Assembly: GCA_052103955.1 (NCBI GenBank)
Contig: JBQELO010000001.1
Coordinates: 1 to 64,000, forward strand
Reading direction: 5' to 3'
Length of the DNA stretch: 64,000 bases
Source of the DNA: Paenalcaligenes sp052103955
GTDB lineage: Bacteria; Pseudomonadota; Gammaproteobacteria; Burkholderiales; Burkholderiaceae_B
The translations under genes and the position numbers were made by a program. Shown here piece by piece: positions 1 to 8,655 of this stretch. Every line of letters begins with the position of its first letter. Position 1 is the stretch's first letter. Under the pieces are notes generated by a model. It was given only the letters and a program-made list of their open reading frames with translations. It had not been told where the DNA came from and searched no databases.

Positions 1-355
1 CCAACTCGGCGCTTTCAGGCTCTAGCAATAAACGGGTTTCCAGCAAACCAAAGGGGCCAAAATCATTATCAACTTGAGCGGGCTGGCTCACATCAGGGCT
101 TTGGTTAAGGTTACGTTGCTGGTCACTGAGAACAAACACACCAGTTCCTACACGTACCGCCACATACCCTTCTAACTCCAACGCAATTAGTGCTTCGCGT
201 ATGGATGCACGACTCACTTGCAACTGCTCTGCCAGCTCGCGTTCAGACGGCAGCCTACTTCCCACAGAGAACTCTCCCTGCTGGATTTTCGAGGCGATTT
301 GATCGGCGATAACCCGATACAAACGCGGCACTGCGACGGCTTCAAAAACGCTCAT
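1..355 (-). CDS. GntR/FadR-family transcriptional regulator, partial
   Basis: This is the N-terminal 118 residues of a GntR-type repressor; the gene runs off the left edge, so its stop is not visible. The ATG at 355 begins MSVFEAVAVPRLYRVIADQI. A complete winged helix-turn-helix follows, with the family signatures GSRLPSERELAEQLQVSR and IREALIALELEGYV at about residues 30-70. The start of an FCD-type effector domain (LLETRLLLEPESAEL) reaches the window edge, which points to the FadR subfamily. It lies next to the end of the sugar-acid operon and faces away from it, with a dyad at 379-395 in its own promoter region, so autoregulation and local control of the catabolic genes are plausible. The ligand is unknown. 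Confidence 0.88.
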   Translation of the reverse strand, partial: MSVFEAVAVPRLYRVIADQIASKIQQGEFSVGSRLPSERELAEQLQVSRASIREALIALELEGYVAVRVGTGVFVLSDQQRNLNQSPDVSQPAQVDNDFGPFGLLETRLLLEPESAEL

Positions 356-378
356 GATTGTTCCACACTATTTTGGCC

Positions 379-395
379 TAGTGGTCAGGCCACTA
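379..395. promoter_or_regulatory. Candidate GntR operator (TAGTGG-N5-CCACTA)
   Basis: A perfect 6-bp inverted repeat with a 5-bp centre, 24 bp upstream of the GntR start at 355. Its core TGGTCAGGCCA (382-392) resembles FadR-subfamily operators of the TGGT-N3-ACCA type. The same 11-mer recurs at 614-624. Autoregulation is inferred from position and symmetry only. Confidence 0.5.
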
Positions 396-552
396 AGCTA
401 CCTGATACCACGGCAATTAATCAAGAAAAAAAACCTAAACCTAGGGTTAACCATCAGTACTTAATGGCCCCTTCACCTCACTCTGAGTCAGAATCATAAC
501 GAAAAAAGAGGAATCTCCGCAGATTTGACTGAAATCTGTACGCAGAGTGCAC

Positions 553-582
553 AAAAAAGCCCCACAACAGATGTCGTGGGGC
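553..582 (-). terminator. Rho-independent terminator of the SDR/TRAP operon
   Basis: Read on the minus strand this is GCCCCACGAC, a 4-nt loop, GTTGTGGGGC, then six T. It lies about 50 bp past the SDR stop codon and ends the minus-strand operon. A second, weaker hairpin (CAGATTT-gactg-AAATCTG, 520-538) follows it without a T-run. Confidence 0.85.
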
Positions 583-633
583 AACCTAACTAACGGACTA
601 AAAAGGTTGAAACTGGTCAGGCCAGAGAGATGG

Positions 634-1365
634 CTAGATCAACATACCACCATCAATGGCATACACAGAACCTGTGGTGTAGCGTGCGCCAGCCAAATAC
701 ACCACCAAATCGGCTATTTCGTCAGGCGTACCTAAACGCCCCATAGGCTGGCGAGCAATAAACGCGGTCATAGCTGCATCGTAATCGCCCGTAGCCGTCA
801 AACGCTGATCTAACGACGGGCTTTGTACCGTGCCGGGGCAAATGGCATTACACCGTATGCCTTGGGTAACGTAATCGGCCGCTATAGACTTCGTTAAGCC
901 TATCACTGCCGCTTTGGTTGTCCCGTAGGAACAGCGATTAATCACTCCCTTCAAAGAGCTGACTACTGAGGCTACGTTGATGATGCTGCCATCACCACGC
1001 TCTAGCATGCCAGGCAGCACCGCTTGTACGGTGCGCACCATGGATTTCACGTTCAGATCAAAGGCCACGTCAAAATCTTCTTCAGTCGCCTGCAATACGG
1101 TGCCATTTTGTACATAACCCGCACAGTTAAACAATATGTCCACTGCCCCTATGCGTTTCACTACGGCATCAATTTCGTTTCGGTCACGCACATTCATACG
1201 GTAGGTAGTAAGAGAGGACAGCTGTGCACGCAATACCTGCAATGCGTCCTCGTCTATATCGGTGGCATACACTGTGGCGCCTGCTCGCGCCAATGCCAAC
1301 GCCGACGCGCGACCTATACCGTGCGCCGCTGCCGTTACCAGTACTACTTTTCCTTGTAGACTCAT
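634..1365 (-). CDS. SDR-family dehydrogenase, BDH2 / 2-keto-3-deoxy-L-fuconate dehydrogenase type
   Basis: A 243-residue classical short-chain dehydrogenase. It has a TAAAHGIGRA nucleotide-binding loop near residue 11 and D36 at the end of beta-2 (TDIDED), which favours NAD over NADP. NCAG, SVVSS and the YGTTK catalytic pair follow, then ICPGTVQSPSL. Overall wording is close to the DHRS6/BDH2 group and to bacterial 2-keto-3-deoxy-L-fuconate 4-dehydrogenases (for example GIRCNAICPGTV and VNRCSYGTTKAAVIGLTKS). The ATG at 1365 follows TGGGAG at 7-nt spacing. It is the last gene of the TRAP transporter operon and probably oxidises a hydroxyl of a deoxy-keto sugar acid produced by the aldonate dehydratase at 8656. 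The exact substrate is not determinable from sequence. Confidence 0.88.
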   Translation of the reverse strand: MSLQGKVVLVTAAAHGIGRASALALARAGATVYATDIDEDALQVLRAQLSSLTTYRMNVRDRNEIDAVVKRIGAVDILFNCAGYVQNGTVLQATEEDFDVAFDLNVKSMVRTVQAVLPGMLERGDGSIINVASVVSSLKGVINRCSYGTTKAAVIGLTKSIAADYVTQGIRCNAICPGTVQSPSLDQRLTATGDYDAAMTAFIARQPMGRLGTPDEIADLVVYLAGARYTTGSVYAIDGGMLI

Positions 1366-1417
1366 TTTGCACTCCCACAGGTAGCCGATGCCTTACACAT
1401 CGGCTACCTCGGATAGA

Positions 1418-2425
1418 TTACTGGTTACGGATAACAGCCAAAGACTCTTGCACGCGCTGTACTACGTCTTCCCCAATTTCAGCTTTGTGCTTGTCGTACA
1501 CCACCTGTGATTTTTCCAACATACGTTTCTGCTCATCGGGGGTTAGCTCATTGACCTGCACACCAGCCGCTTTAATGGTGGCTAAAGACTGCGCCGACAA
1601 CTCTCGAATGGCTTGACGCTGCACATCGCGCCCCACAATCGCGCATTCACGCAAAGCGGCTTGTTCTTCTGGCGAGTATTTATCCAAGATACGTTTAGAG
1701 AACAACACCAAGAACGGCGTGTAAGCATGGTTAGTCACCGACACGTATTTCTGCACTTCAAAAAACTTTGACGTATCAATGGTCACGAAGGGGTTTTCTT
1801 GACCATCAATCGCCCCCGTTTCCAAGGCTGAGAAAATCTCGCCAAATGCCATAGGCGTTGGGTTGGCCCCTAAGTTGTTAAAGGTATCCAAGAAAATATT
1901 GTTCTGCATCACACGCAGTTTGATGCCATCGAAGTCTTCCCATTTTTCGACGGGACGCTTGGAGTTGCTGAATTGGCGGAAACCATTTTCCCAATACGCC
2001 AAGTTCACCAAGCCCTGCTCAGCTAACTTCTCATTGATAAAGTCACCAAATGCACCATCTTGAATCGCATCGGCCTCTTGGTCATTGGCAAACAAAAAAG
2101 GTAAGTCAAACACCCCCAACGCTGGCACTAACCCCACTAAGGGTGACGACGATGTAATCACCGCTTCTTGGGTACCTGAGCGCAATGCTTGTGTAGCCTG
2201 AATGTCGCCCCCTAACGAACCACTCCAATATGCGGTCAGTTTCATCTGACCGCCTGATTTTTCTTGCAGGCAGGCATTAAAGGCTTCTACGCCATTGCCC
2301 ACAGGGTGCTCCGCATTCAATCCGTTAGAAATACGGATATTGCGTTTAGTAAAATCGGCATGTGCAGGCAAGGCCGCGCTCAGACCTATTAGGGCAATCA
2401 TGCTGCTTAGTACGAGTTTTTTCAT
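1418..2425 (-). CDS. dctP: TRAP transporter periplasmic solute receptor, DctP family
   Basis: A 335-residue extracytoplasmic receptor that delivers an organic acid to the TRAP membrane subunits. A Sec signal peptide (MKKLVLSSMIALIGLSAALPAHA) is cleaved at about residue 23. The mature protein shows DctP landmarks: GNGVEAFNACLQEKSGG near the N-terminus, GIKLRVMQN with the arginine that normally salt-bridges the ligand carboxylate, and GAIDGQENP. The ATG is preceded by AAGGAGACAAAGAC, a good ribosome binding site. It is co-transcribed with dctM upstream and the SDR gene downstream. The neighbouring enzymes suggest a sugar acid (tetronate or aldonate) as ligand; that is inference. Confidence 0.93.
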   Translation of the reverse strand: MKKLVLSSMIALIGLSAALPAHADFTKRNIRISNGLNAEHPVGNGVEAFNACLQEKSGGQMKLTAYWSGSLGGDIQATQALRSGTQEAVITSSSPLVGLVPALGVFDLPFLFANDQEADAIQDGAFGDFINEKLAEQGLVNLAYWENGFRQFSNSKRPVEKWEDFDGIKLRVMQNNIFLDTFNNLGANPTPMAFGEIFSALETGAIDGQENPFVTIDTSKFFEVQKYVSVTNHAYTPFLVLFSKRILDKYSPEEQAALRECAIVGRDVQRQAIRELSAQSLATIKAAGVQVNELTPDEQKRMLEKSQVVYDKHKAEIGEDVVQRVQESLAVIRNQ

Positions 2426-2472
2426 GTCTTTGTCTCCTTAGTTCAGAATCTGCCTACCTTCTAGGGCAAGCT

Positions 2473-3750
2473 TCAATACAGCCACTTCATGGGTACGGTA
2501 ATGATTTCAGGTACGGCTACGAACAGCATTAACAACAGGAAATAGCCCAACAGGAATGGCCCCACACCCACAATGACCTTCCCTAATGGCACTTTGGCTA
2601 CGCCACTGACCACGTTCAGCACTACGCCTACGGGCGGCGTCAGCAAACTAATGCAGGTATTCATCACAAACATCACCCCGAAGTACACCGGATCAATGCC
2701 TGCCATCTTCACGATAGGCAGCAACACAGGGGTCAGAATCAATAGCGTGGGGGTGAGATCCAATGCGGTACCAATCACAAAGATCAGCAGCATCATGATC
2801 AACATCAGCACTTTGGGATGCTCAATAAAAGGCTCTAAGAAACCGCCCAACTCAGCCGGAATATCAGCCGCAGTAATCAACCACGCCGATACCAACGCAG
2901 CAGCCACCAAGAACATCACTACGGCAGTGGTTTTGGCAGAACGCAGCAGCACGGTATAAAGATCGCGTAAACGCAGCTCTTTATACACAAAGGTCCCCAC
3001 CAGCCAGGCATATACCGCTGCAATCACCGCTGCCTCGGTAGGAGTCACCATGCCCATACGAATACCACCCAATACGATCACGGGCATTCCCAAGGCCCAT
3101 GAGGCTCGCGCGGTAGCTTGCAAACGCTCTTTACCTGAACGCTTAGGCAGTGTGGTACTGGCACTATTGCGCCCCACTATCATCCAAATCACTACTAAGG
3201 TCAGTGCCATCAACAGGCCCGGCACGATACCCGCCATAAACAAGCGCGAGATGGAAACGTTGGCAGCCACACCGAAAATGATGAAGGCCATTGAGGGCGG
3301 GATCACTGGTGCAATCACACCACCAGCGGCAATCACCCCAGCAGAACGCGGCACGTTATAGCCCGCTTCGCGCATCATGGGCACCAGAATCGCTGCCAAG
3401 GCGGCAGAATCGGCGACAGCAGAGCCAGACAAGCTCGCCATAATCACCGCCGCCACAATGGCTACCAAGCCCAAGCCGCCTTTGATATGACCCACACACG
3501 CTAAGGCAAAATCAATGATGCGACGGGACAGGCCACCCGAGTTCATCAACTCGCCCGCCAAGAGGAAAAACGGTATCGCCAATAAGGTAAAGGTATCTGC
3601 CCCCGAGATCATGTTTTGCGCCACAATTTGGGCATTAAACATATCCAACTGCAGCATTAACATCAGCGAACAAAAGATCAACGCGAAGGCAACAGGCACG
3701 CCTATAGCCATGGCTCCCAATAATGAAGCCACAAAAATTAGTAATGTCAT
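2473..3750 (-). CDS. dctM: TRAP transporter large permease, DctM family
   Basis: A 425-residue multi-spanning protein with about 12 hydrophobic segments, the sodium-coupled transport subunit of the TRAP system. Family wording is clear: GVPVAFALIF at the N-terminus, FFLLAGELMNSGGLSRR, SGSAVADSAALAAILVPMM, VIPPSMAFIIFG and LTPPVGVVLNV. I start it at the ATG at 3750 rather than 39 bases upstream: GGAG inside the end of dctQ lies 10 nt before this ATG, the gap to the dctQ stop is 7 bp, and MTLLIFVASLL is the usual family beginning. Confidence 0.93.
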   Translation of the reverse strand: MTLLIFVASLLGAMAIGVPVAFALIFCSLMLMLQLDMFNAQIVAQNMISGADTFTLLAIPFFLLAGELMNSGGLSRRIIDFALACVGHIKGGLGLVAIVAAVIMASLSGSAVADSAALAAILVPMMREAGYNVPRSAGVIAAGGVIAPVIPPSMAFIIFGVAANVSISRLFMAGIVPGLLMALTLVVIWMIVGRNSASTTLPKRSGKERLQATARASWALGMPVIVLGGIRMGMVTPTEAAVIAAVYAWLVGTFVYKELRLRDLYTVLLRSAKTTAVVMFLVAAALVSAWLITAADIPAELGGFLEPFIEHPKVLMLIMMLLIFVIGTALDLTPTLLILTPVLLPIVKMAGIDPVYFGVMFVMNTCISLLTPPVGVVLNVVSGVAKVPLGKVIVGVGPFLLGYFLLLMLFVAVPEIITVPMKWLY

Positions 3751-3757
3751 GGTGAGC

Positions 3758-4276
3758 TTACTCCGCGCTAGACCCGTGGCCGCCTGCAAAGCGGTCTAAT
3801 TCTACGTCACTGACTTTACCGGTCAGCACCGTTAGCAATCGGAAGCCAGCGATCATAAACACCCCCACCCCCGTGAACATACCTATGCCATACACCCATG
3901 CCAACGACAGGCCGGTAACAGGTGCATACATGGTGGCATTCACCTCTAATTGCTCCCACGTACCTGCTGCAAAAATGTAGGCACACGCCATAATGATGAG
4001 GTTGGTGGCCGCCATACAGATCAGCTGACCATTGCGTGACAAGCGGGAAGTAAGGGTTTCAATACCCATATGACTATGCTCTTTGAAAGTCAGCACAGCC
4101 CCAGTGAAGGTCAGCCAGACGAAGAAGAAACGGGACAGTTCTTCTGAGATCATCCATCCGGTGTTAAACGCGTAGCGCAGCACCACGTTGCCAAATACCA
4201 TGACCACCATGCCAGCAAGCAAGATGGTCAGCACTAGGCCAAGAAAACGGTAAAACCAATCTATTATCCACTGCAT
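3758..4276 (-). CDS. dctQ: TRAP transporter small permease, DctQ family
   Basis: A 172-residue membrane protein with four predicted helices, at about residues 10-35, 48-70, 88-108 and 125-150. It has the DctQ signature WMISEELSRFFFVWLTFTGAVLTFKEHSHMGIE. It pairs with DctM in the membrane and stabilises the transporter. AGGAG lies upstream of the ATG at 4276. Its stop is 7 bp from the preferred dctM start, so translation is likely coupled. The order dctQ-dctM-dctP-SDR runs in one direction behind the GntR gene. Confidence 0.92.
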   Translation of the reverse strand: MQWIIDWFYRFLGLVLTILLAGMVVMVFGNVVLRYAFNTGWMISEELSRFFFVWLTFTGAVLTFKEHSHMGIETLTSRLSRNGQLICMAATNLIIMACAYIFAAGTWEQLEVNATMYAPVTGLSLAWVYGIGMFTGVGVFMIAGFRLLTVLTGKVSDVELDRFAGGHGSSAE

Positions 4277-4347
4277 GTACCTTGACTCCTTTGTGTTTAT
4301 ATCGGTGCATCTGCAGCTTCTCCCTACCGTCTTGGCATGAGGAAAAC

Positions 4348-5088
4348 CTACAGCTCGCGCGGCTTATAAAGTGCCGCTTTGTCTTCTGCCTGCAATTTGA
4401 CACGCTGTGCACCACCCAAAATATGGGCCTCCATGGCTTTACGGGCTCCCTCCACATCCCTTCTGGCTATGGCATCACGCACGGCTACGTGTTCATCAAT
4501 AGTGATTTTGACTATTTCGTCTCGCTCGTAATAATTGCGCGACGTATTCATGGCTTGATGCATCTTTTCACTGATAAAACCAATAAACAGCGGGAAGTAT
4601 TCATTGCCCGTTGCATTGGCAACCTCGGAGTGAAAATCCAAGTCGGCCACTACGCCATCATCACTCCACTTATCGGCATGAATCATACGGTTTAGTGCAT
4701 CATCAATACGCGCCATTTCCTCCTCGGTATGGTGCTGTGCAGCTAAACCTGCCGCCTCCACTTCCAGCACACTACGTAACTGGAACAGACTTCGAAATGC
4801 TTCAGGCTCATTGAGCGACAAGTCATCTAAACGTAAAAACTGTCGGCGTTCTGGCTCGGTAATAAACGCCCCTACCCCACGTCTGGTTTCAACTAGTCCT
4901 TCGTGACGTAGCTGTGCGATGGCTTCACGCACTACTGTGCGGCTCACACCAAAGCTCTCAGACAACTCACTTTCTGTGGGCAATCTGTCCCCTGCTTTCA
5001 ACTGTCCCTGTACCACTTTGTCGTAGATCTGGCGGGCAATCATCGCTGGCAAACCTTCCACACGCTGGATCTGATCAAAAATAGCCAT
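4348..5088 (-). CDS. GntR/FadR-family regulator with metal-type FCD domain
   Basis: About 246 residues. The N-terminal winged helix has DRLPTESELSESFGVSRTVVREAIAQLRHEGLVETRRGVGAFI. The all-helical FCD domain carries the Asp/His set usually binding a metal plus a carboxylate ligand: DLDFHSE, IDEHVAV and MEAHILGGAQR. A longer reading begins at a GTG (5115); I prefer the ATG at 5088 (MAIFDQIQR), which has AAGGAG 11 nt upstream. The gene sits between the FAD oxidase and the TRAP genes and probably represses both this operon and the divergent denD operon through the dyad at 6704-6714. The inducer is likely a sugar acid or an intermediate. Confidence 0.92.
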   Translation of the reverse strand: MAIFDQIQRVEGLPAMIARQIYDKVVQGQLKAGDRLPTESELSESFGVSRTVVREAIAQLRHEGLVETRRGVGAFITEPERRQFLRLDDLSLNEPEAFRSLFQLRSVLEVEAAGLAAQHHTEEEMARIDDALNRMIHADKWSDDGVVADLDFHSEVANATGNEYFPLFIGFISEKMHQAMNTSRNYYERDEIVKITIDEHVAVRDAIARRDVEGARKAMEAHILGGAQRVKLQAEDKAALYKPREL

Positions 5089-5161
5089 GACTGACATTTC
5101 TCCTTGGGCTGACACTAGCTGAAAATAGCGAGTGTGCCTTGTAAGCGCACATAGCGTCCAG

Positions 5162-6631
5162 TCAGGACAACAAACAACCAGGATTCATGATGTTTTTTGG
5201 ATCTACACACTGCTTTAATTTGTGCATCAAGATTTTCTGTGCCGCATCGGCATAATGCTCAAAGGTATGTTTTTTTAGTCGCCCCACACCATGCTCGGCA
5301 CTGAAGCTACCGTTAAACGCCATCACGCATTCAGTAATGATGTCACCCCCCGCTGCAATTAATTCCATGCGCTGCTCAGTCGTAAACTCTGCGGGTGGCA
5401 ATACATTGACGTGCACATTGCCATCACCGATGTGGCCGTAGCCCACCACTAATGAAGTAGGAAAAGCCTGCTGTAATCGTTGCTGTATCTGCTCAACAAA
5501 CTCAGCCATACGAGAAATGGATACCGACACATCGGAGCGCAAATGCAAGCCACGTAAGGCTTGGGCTTCGTTCACGGCTTCGCGGTAACGCCATAAGGTG
5601 GCAGCTTGTGTTTGCGTGTGGGCAATAACCGCGTCTTGTAATAGGCCGTCTTCCATCACGCGCTCTAAAAAACCTTCCAAAATACCGGCTACATCTACCA
5701 GCTCAGCCCCTGAAAACTCCACTAACACATAGGTAGAATGGGTAAGCGACATGGGGGCCGTGGTGTCTGGCAATGCTTCTTGTGCAAGTGTTAGTACGTT
5801 TTGCGGCATCAGCTCGAAGGCAGTCATTAGGTCGCCGCACCGTTTTCGCGCTTGCAAATACAACTGCACTGCATCGTGTACTGAATCCAAGGCCAATAAG
5901 GCTGTCACTACATTTTGCGGTAAGGGCGACAAGCGTAAAGACGCGGCGGTCACGATGCCTAGCGCCCCTTCCGCACCAATGAATAACTGGTTCACATCTA
6001 CGCCGCGGTTATCTTTACGCAAACCCTTCAGGTTGTGCAGCACACTGCCATCTGGCAGTACCACTTCTAAGCCCAGCACTTGCTCTCGCATCATGCCGTA
6101 GCGCAAGACGTTCACCCCACCCGCGTTGGTGCTGATATTGCCGCCTATTTGGCAACTTCCCTCTGCCCCCAAGGAAACAGGGAACAAAAACCCTTGTGCG
6201 GCAGCAGCGTCTTGCACCGTTTGCAAAATGCAGCCTGCCTCTACAGTCATGGCGTAGTTGTCGTGATCCATATCTCTAATGGCGTTCATACGCCCTAGCC
6301 CCAGCACAATGACACGCGCATCAGTCCCCAGAGGCAACGCCCCCAACACCAGCCCCGTGTTCCCCCCTTGCGGTACCACGGCAATTGCTTGTTCCGCACA
6401 GTAGCGCACTACGTTTTGTACTTGTTCTGTATTAGCGGGCATCACCACCGCCAATGCAGCAGCCACGTGATCACCATGCCAATCACGCAAACACGGCTCA
6501 GCACGCGCATCATCGCCTGGCCACACATGCTCGCCCCCCACTAACAGCCGCAACTGCGCACATACAGTGGCTGCATCGTGATGATCTACGGGCGTTTCAG
6601 CTGCCGCTGGCGAGTAGGAGTGTGCGTTCAA
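5162..6631 (-). CDS. FAD-linked 2-hydroxyacid oxidase/dehydrogenase, GlcD / D2HGDH type
   Basis: 489 residues. The FAD-binding PCMH domain covers about 60-240, with PQGGNTGLVLG and GGNISTNAGGVNVLRYG. The FAD-linked oxidase C-terminal domain follows, with VVGYGHIGDGNVHVNV (metal or substrate-binding histidines) and FSAEHGVGRLKK. The family oxidises D-2-hydroxyacids such as D-2-hydroxyglutarate, D-lactate or glycolate to 2-keto acids and passes electrons to a carrier. Translation seems to begin at TTG 6631, behind GGAAAG. In this locus it may oxidise a 2-hydroxyacid released from sugar-acid breakdown. It diverges from denD across an intergenic region holding a palindromic operator. Confidence 0.9.
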   Translation of the reverse strand: MNAHSYSPAAAETPVDHHDAATVCAQLRLLVGGEHVWPGDDARAEPCLRDWHGDHVAAALAVVMPANTEQVQNVVRYCAEQAIAVVPQGGNTGLVLGALPLGTDARVIVLGLGRMNAIRDMDHDNYAMTVEAGCILQTVQDAAAAQGFLFPVSLGAEGSCQIGGNISTNAGGVNVLRYGMMREQVLGLEVVLPDGSVLHNLKGLRKDNRGVDVNQLFIGAEGALGIVTAASLRLSPLPQNVVTALLALDSVHDAVQLYLQARKRCGDLMTAFELMPQNVLTLAQEALPDTTAPMSLTHSTYVLVEFSGAELVDVAGILEGFLERVMEDGLLQDAVIAHTQTQAATLWRYREAVNEAQALRGLHLRSDVSVSISRMAEFVEQIQQRLQQAFPTSLVVGYGHIGDGNVHVNVLPPAEFTTEQRMELIAAGGDIITECVMAFNGSFSAEHGVGRLKKHTFEHYADAAQKILMHKLKQCVDPKNIMNPGCLLS

Positions 6632-6703
6632 TTTTTTTCTTTCCTGTAGGGATGAGGTGTGGTCATTTTGGGATTGACCTGCACTTTTAAACCAGACATC
6701 ATA

Positions 6704-6714
6704 TTGTCAGACAA
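6704..6714. promoter_or_regulatory. Candidate operator TTGTC-A-GACAA
   Basis: A perfect 5-bp inverted repeat with a single central base between the divergent FAD oxidase and denD genes. It has the form used by FadR-subfamily GntR proteins, so the regulator at 4348-5088 is the natural candidate binder. I found no second copy in the immediate cluster. Confidence 0.5.
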
Positions 6715-6779
6715 CTCAACTATAGAAAAAAAAGCCTGATGACTCTAATCGGGTTTTACCCTAAGAGGAGACAAACAAC

Positions 6780-7763
6780 ATGCGTATTGCCATCATTGGT
6801 GCCGCTGGCATGATAGGTTTCAAGCTGGCTAACCATTTGCTACAGCACGGTTTAGCGGCCAGCTCGCCCATACAATCTATGCAACTGTATGACGTCAGCC
6901 CTGCCCTACCCATGCCACTAGCGTCTGACCGCTACCAGTATCACTGCATTGATTTCTCTAGCCCTCAGGCAGCAGAAAAAATTGTGCGTGATAGGCCTGA
7001 TCTGATCATTCATCTGGCGGCTATCGTTTCAGGTGAAGCCGAAAAAGATTTTGACAAAGGTTATGCCATTAACTTGGCGGGTAGCCATCAATTGTTTGAG
7101 GCTATACGCCATGCCCACCAGCAAGACGGCTATTACCCACGCATGGTGTTTGCATCCTCGATTGCCGTGGTAGGTGCTCCCCTACCGTTCCCTATTCCTG
7201 ACGAATTCCACCTCACTCCGCTCACCAGCTATGGCACACAAAAAGCCATTACCGAACTGCTGTTAGCCGATTATTCCCGCCGTGGGTTTATGGATGGTGT
7301 AGGCATACGTTTACCCACTATCTGCGTGCGCCCTGGCAAACCCAATGCGGCAGCATCCGGCTTTTTCTCGTCCATTATCCGTGAGCCGTTAAACGGCCAA
7401 ACCGCCATCTTGCCAGTAGACCCTAGCGTTAGACACTGGCACGCTTCCCCACGTTCGGCCGTGAACTTCTTTTTGCATGCCGCAACCATGGACACCGCAC
7501 CATTAGGGGCCAGACGCTCACTCTTTATGCCCGGGGTAAGCGTAACTGTAGACGAACAAATTCAAGCCTTGCGCCGTATAGCGGGTGACGAGGCCACGCG
7601 TCTGATCCAGTACCAACCCAATCCAGACATTCAAAAAATGGTCACCGGCTGGGCTCCTGGCTTCGACGCCAAACGGGCACTTGCCTTAGGCTTTAGCGCC
7701 GAGCAAAATTTCGATGAGATCATTCAACAATACATAGACGACGAAATGAGGGCCGGAGCATGA
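6780..7763 (+). CDS. denD: D-erythronate dehydrogenase-type NAD-dependent SDR
   Basis: 327 residues of the extended SDR (epimerase) fold. GAAGMIG is the Rossmann loop at residues 7-13; the catalytic YGTQK follows SSIAVVGAP. The phrases VSGEAEKDFDKGY, YGTQKAITELLLADYSRRG and GIRLPTICVRPGKPN are characteristic of the DenD family, which oxidises D-erythronate to 2-keto-D-erythronate. A strong GAGGAG lies upstream of the ATG. Its stop overlaps the next ATG by 4 bp, so the two genes are translationally coupled. The association with a dehydratase rather than the usual erythronate kinase/isomerase set means the physiological substrate could be a related aldonate. Confidence 0.82.
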   Translation: MRIAIIGAAGMIGFKLANHLLQHGLAASSPIQSMQLYDVSPALPMPLASDRYQYHCIDFSSPQAAEKIVRDRPDLIIHLAAIVSGEAEKDFDKGYAINLAGSHQLFEAIRHAHQQDGYYPRMVFASSIAVVGAPLPFPIPDEFHLTPLTSYGTQKAITELLLADYSRRGFMDGVGIRLPTICVRPGKPNAAASGFFSSIIREPLNGQTAILPVDPSVRHWHASPRSAVNFFLHAATMDTAPLGARRSLFMPGVSVTVDEQIQALRRIAGDEATRLIQYQPNPDIQKMVTGWAPGFDAKRALALGFSAEQNFDEIIQQYIDDEMRAGA

Positions 7764-8650
7764 CCACAACACAACAACCACGCATCGCTTTTTTGGGCAC
7801 AGGCTTAATGGGCGCACCCATGTGTGCCAATTTACGTAAAAAGGGCTTTGATCTCTGGGTATGGAATCGCAGCCCTGAAAAAGCAGAAGCCTTGGTTCCA
7901 CTGGGCGCCACGCTTGCACACAGCGCAGCCGATGCTGTCAGCCACGCCGATGTGGTGTTCACCATGCTCAGCAATGACGAGGCCGTAGAAAGCCTAGTGC
8001 TAGATCCTGCCATTATCGCCGCCGCCAAACCCGGCACAGTCTTTATAGACAGCAGCTCTACCCGCCCCGCTACGGCTAAAAAACTGGCAGCAGCCCTAGC
8101 ACAGCATCAATTGCACTTTATTGATTGCCCGGTATCGGGTGGCGTGAAAGGTGCACAAGAAGGCACGCTAGCGTTGATGGCTGGCGGCCCTGCTGCACTG
8201 ATCGACTCTTTAGCACCTGTTTTTGCCGCCTTAGGACGATTAACCCGTGTAGGTGATCACGGCGCAGGGCAAGTCGCTAAATTGGCTAACCAACAAATTG
8301 TGGCCATCACCATAGGCGCCATTGCCGAAGCCATGACACTGGTATCACGCTCTGGGGGTTCTGCCGCGGCCTTCCGAGACGCCATTCGTGGTGGTTTTGC
8401 AGAAAGCACCATCTTGGCACTGCATGGCGAACGCATGATCAATCGCAACTTCGAGCCCGGTGGCCCCTGCAAGCACCAATACAAAGACCTACGCAATATA
8501 CAGTCGCAAATGGCCTTGCATGACCTGCAACTGCCCCTTACCTCTAGCGTGACTGAACTCTTCGGTACGTTATGCGAAAACGGTGGCGCTGATTTAGACC
8601 ATAGCGCTTTGCTGCTACAGATTGAATCCCTGAATCCCAAGGAAGGTTAG
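7760..8650 (+). CDS. NAD(P)-dependent 3-hydroxyisobutyrate dehydrogenase-family reductase
   Basis: 296 residues. The Rossmann N-terminus IAFLGTGLMGAPMC is followed by DCPVSGGVKGAQEGTL (substrate-binding signature), and GAGQVAKLANQQ contains the catalytic lysine near residue 173. The group covers tartronate semialdehyde reductase (GarR/GlxR), L-threonate dehydrogenase (LtnD) and 3-hydroxyisobutyrate dehydrogenase, and this sequence cannot be assigned to one of them by eye. It overlaps denD by 4 bp and is followed 5 bp later by the dehydratase, so all three belong to one sugar-acid catabolic operon. Confidence 0.88.
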   Translation: MTTTQQPRIAFLGTGLMGAPMCANLRKKGFDLWVWNRSPEKAEALVPLGATLAHSAADAVSHADVVFTMLSNDEAVESLVLDPAIIAAAKPGTVFIDSSSTRPATAKKLAAALAQHQLHFIDCPVSGGVKGAQEGTLALMAGGPAALIDSLAPVFAALGRLTRVGDHGAGQVAKLANQQIVAITIGAIAEAMTLVSRSGGSAAAFRDAIRGGFAESTILALHGERMINRNFEPGGPCKHQYKDLRNIQSQMALHDLQLPLTSSVTELFGTLCENGGADLDHSALLLQIESLNPKEG

Positions 8651-8655
8651 CAACA

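Noticed and set aside
441..452. CTAGGGTTAACC near the first GntR gene, similar to the AGGGTAAACCCT operators at 45.7 kb
   Set aside because: Only one partial copy, and the palindrome differs in the centre; likely chance similarity.
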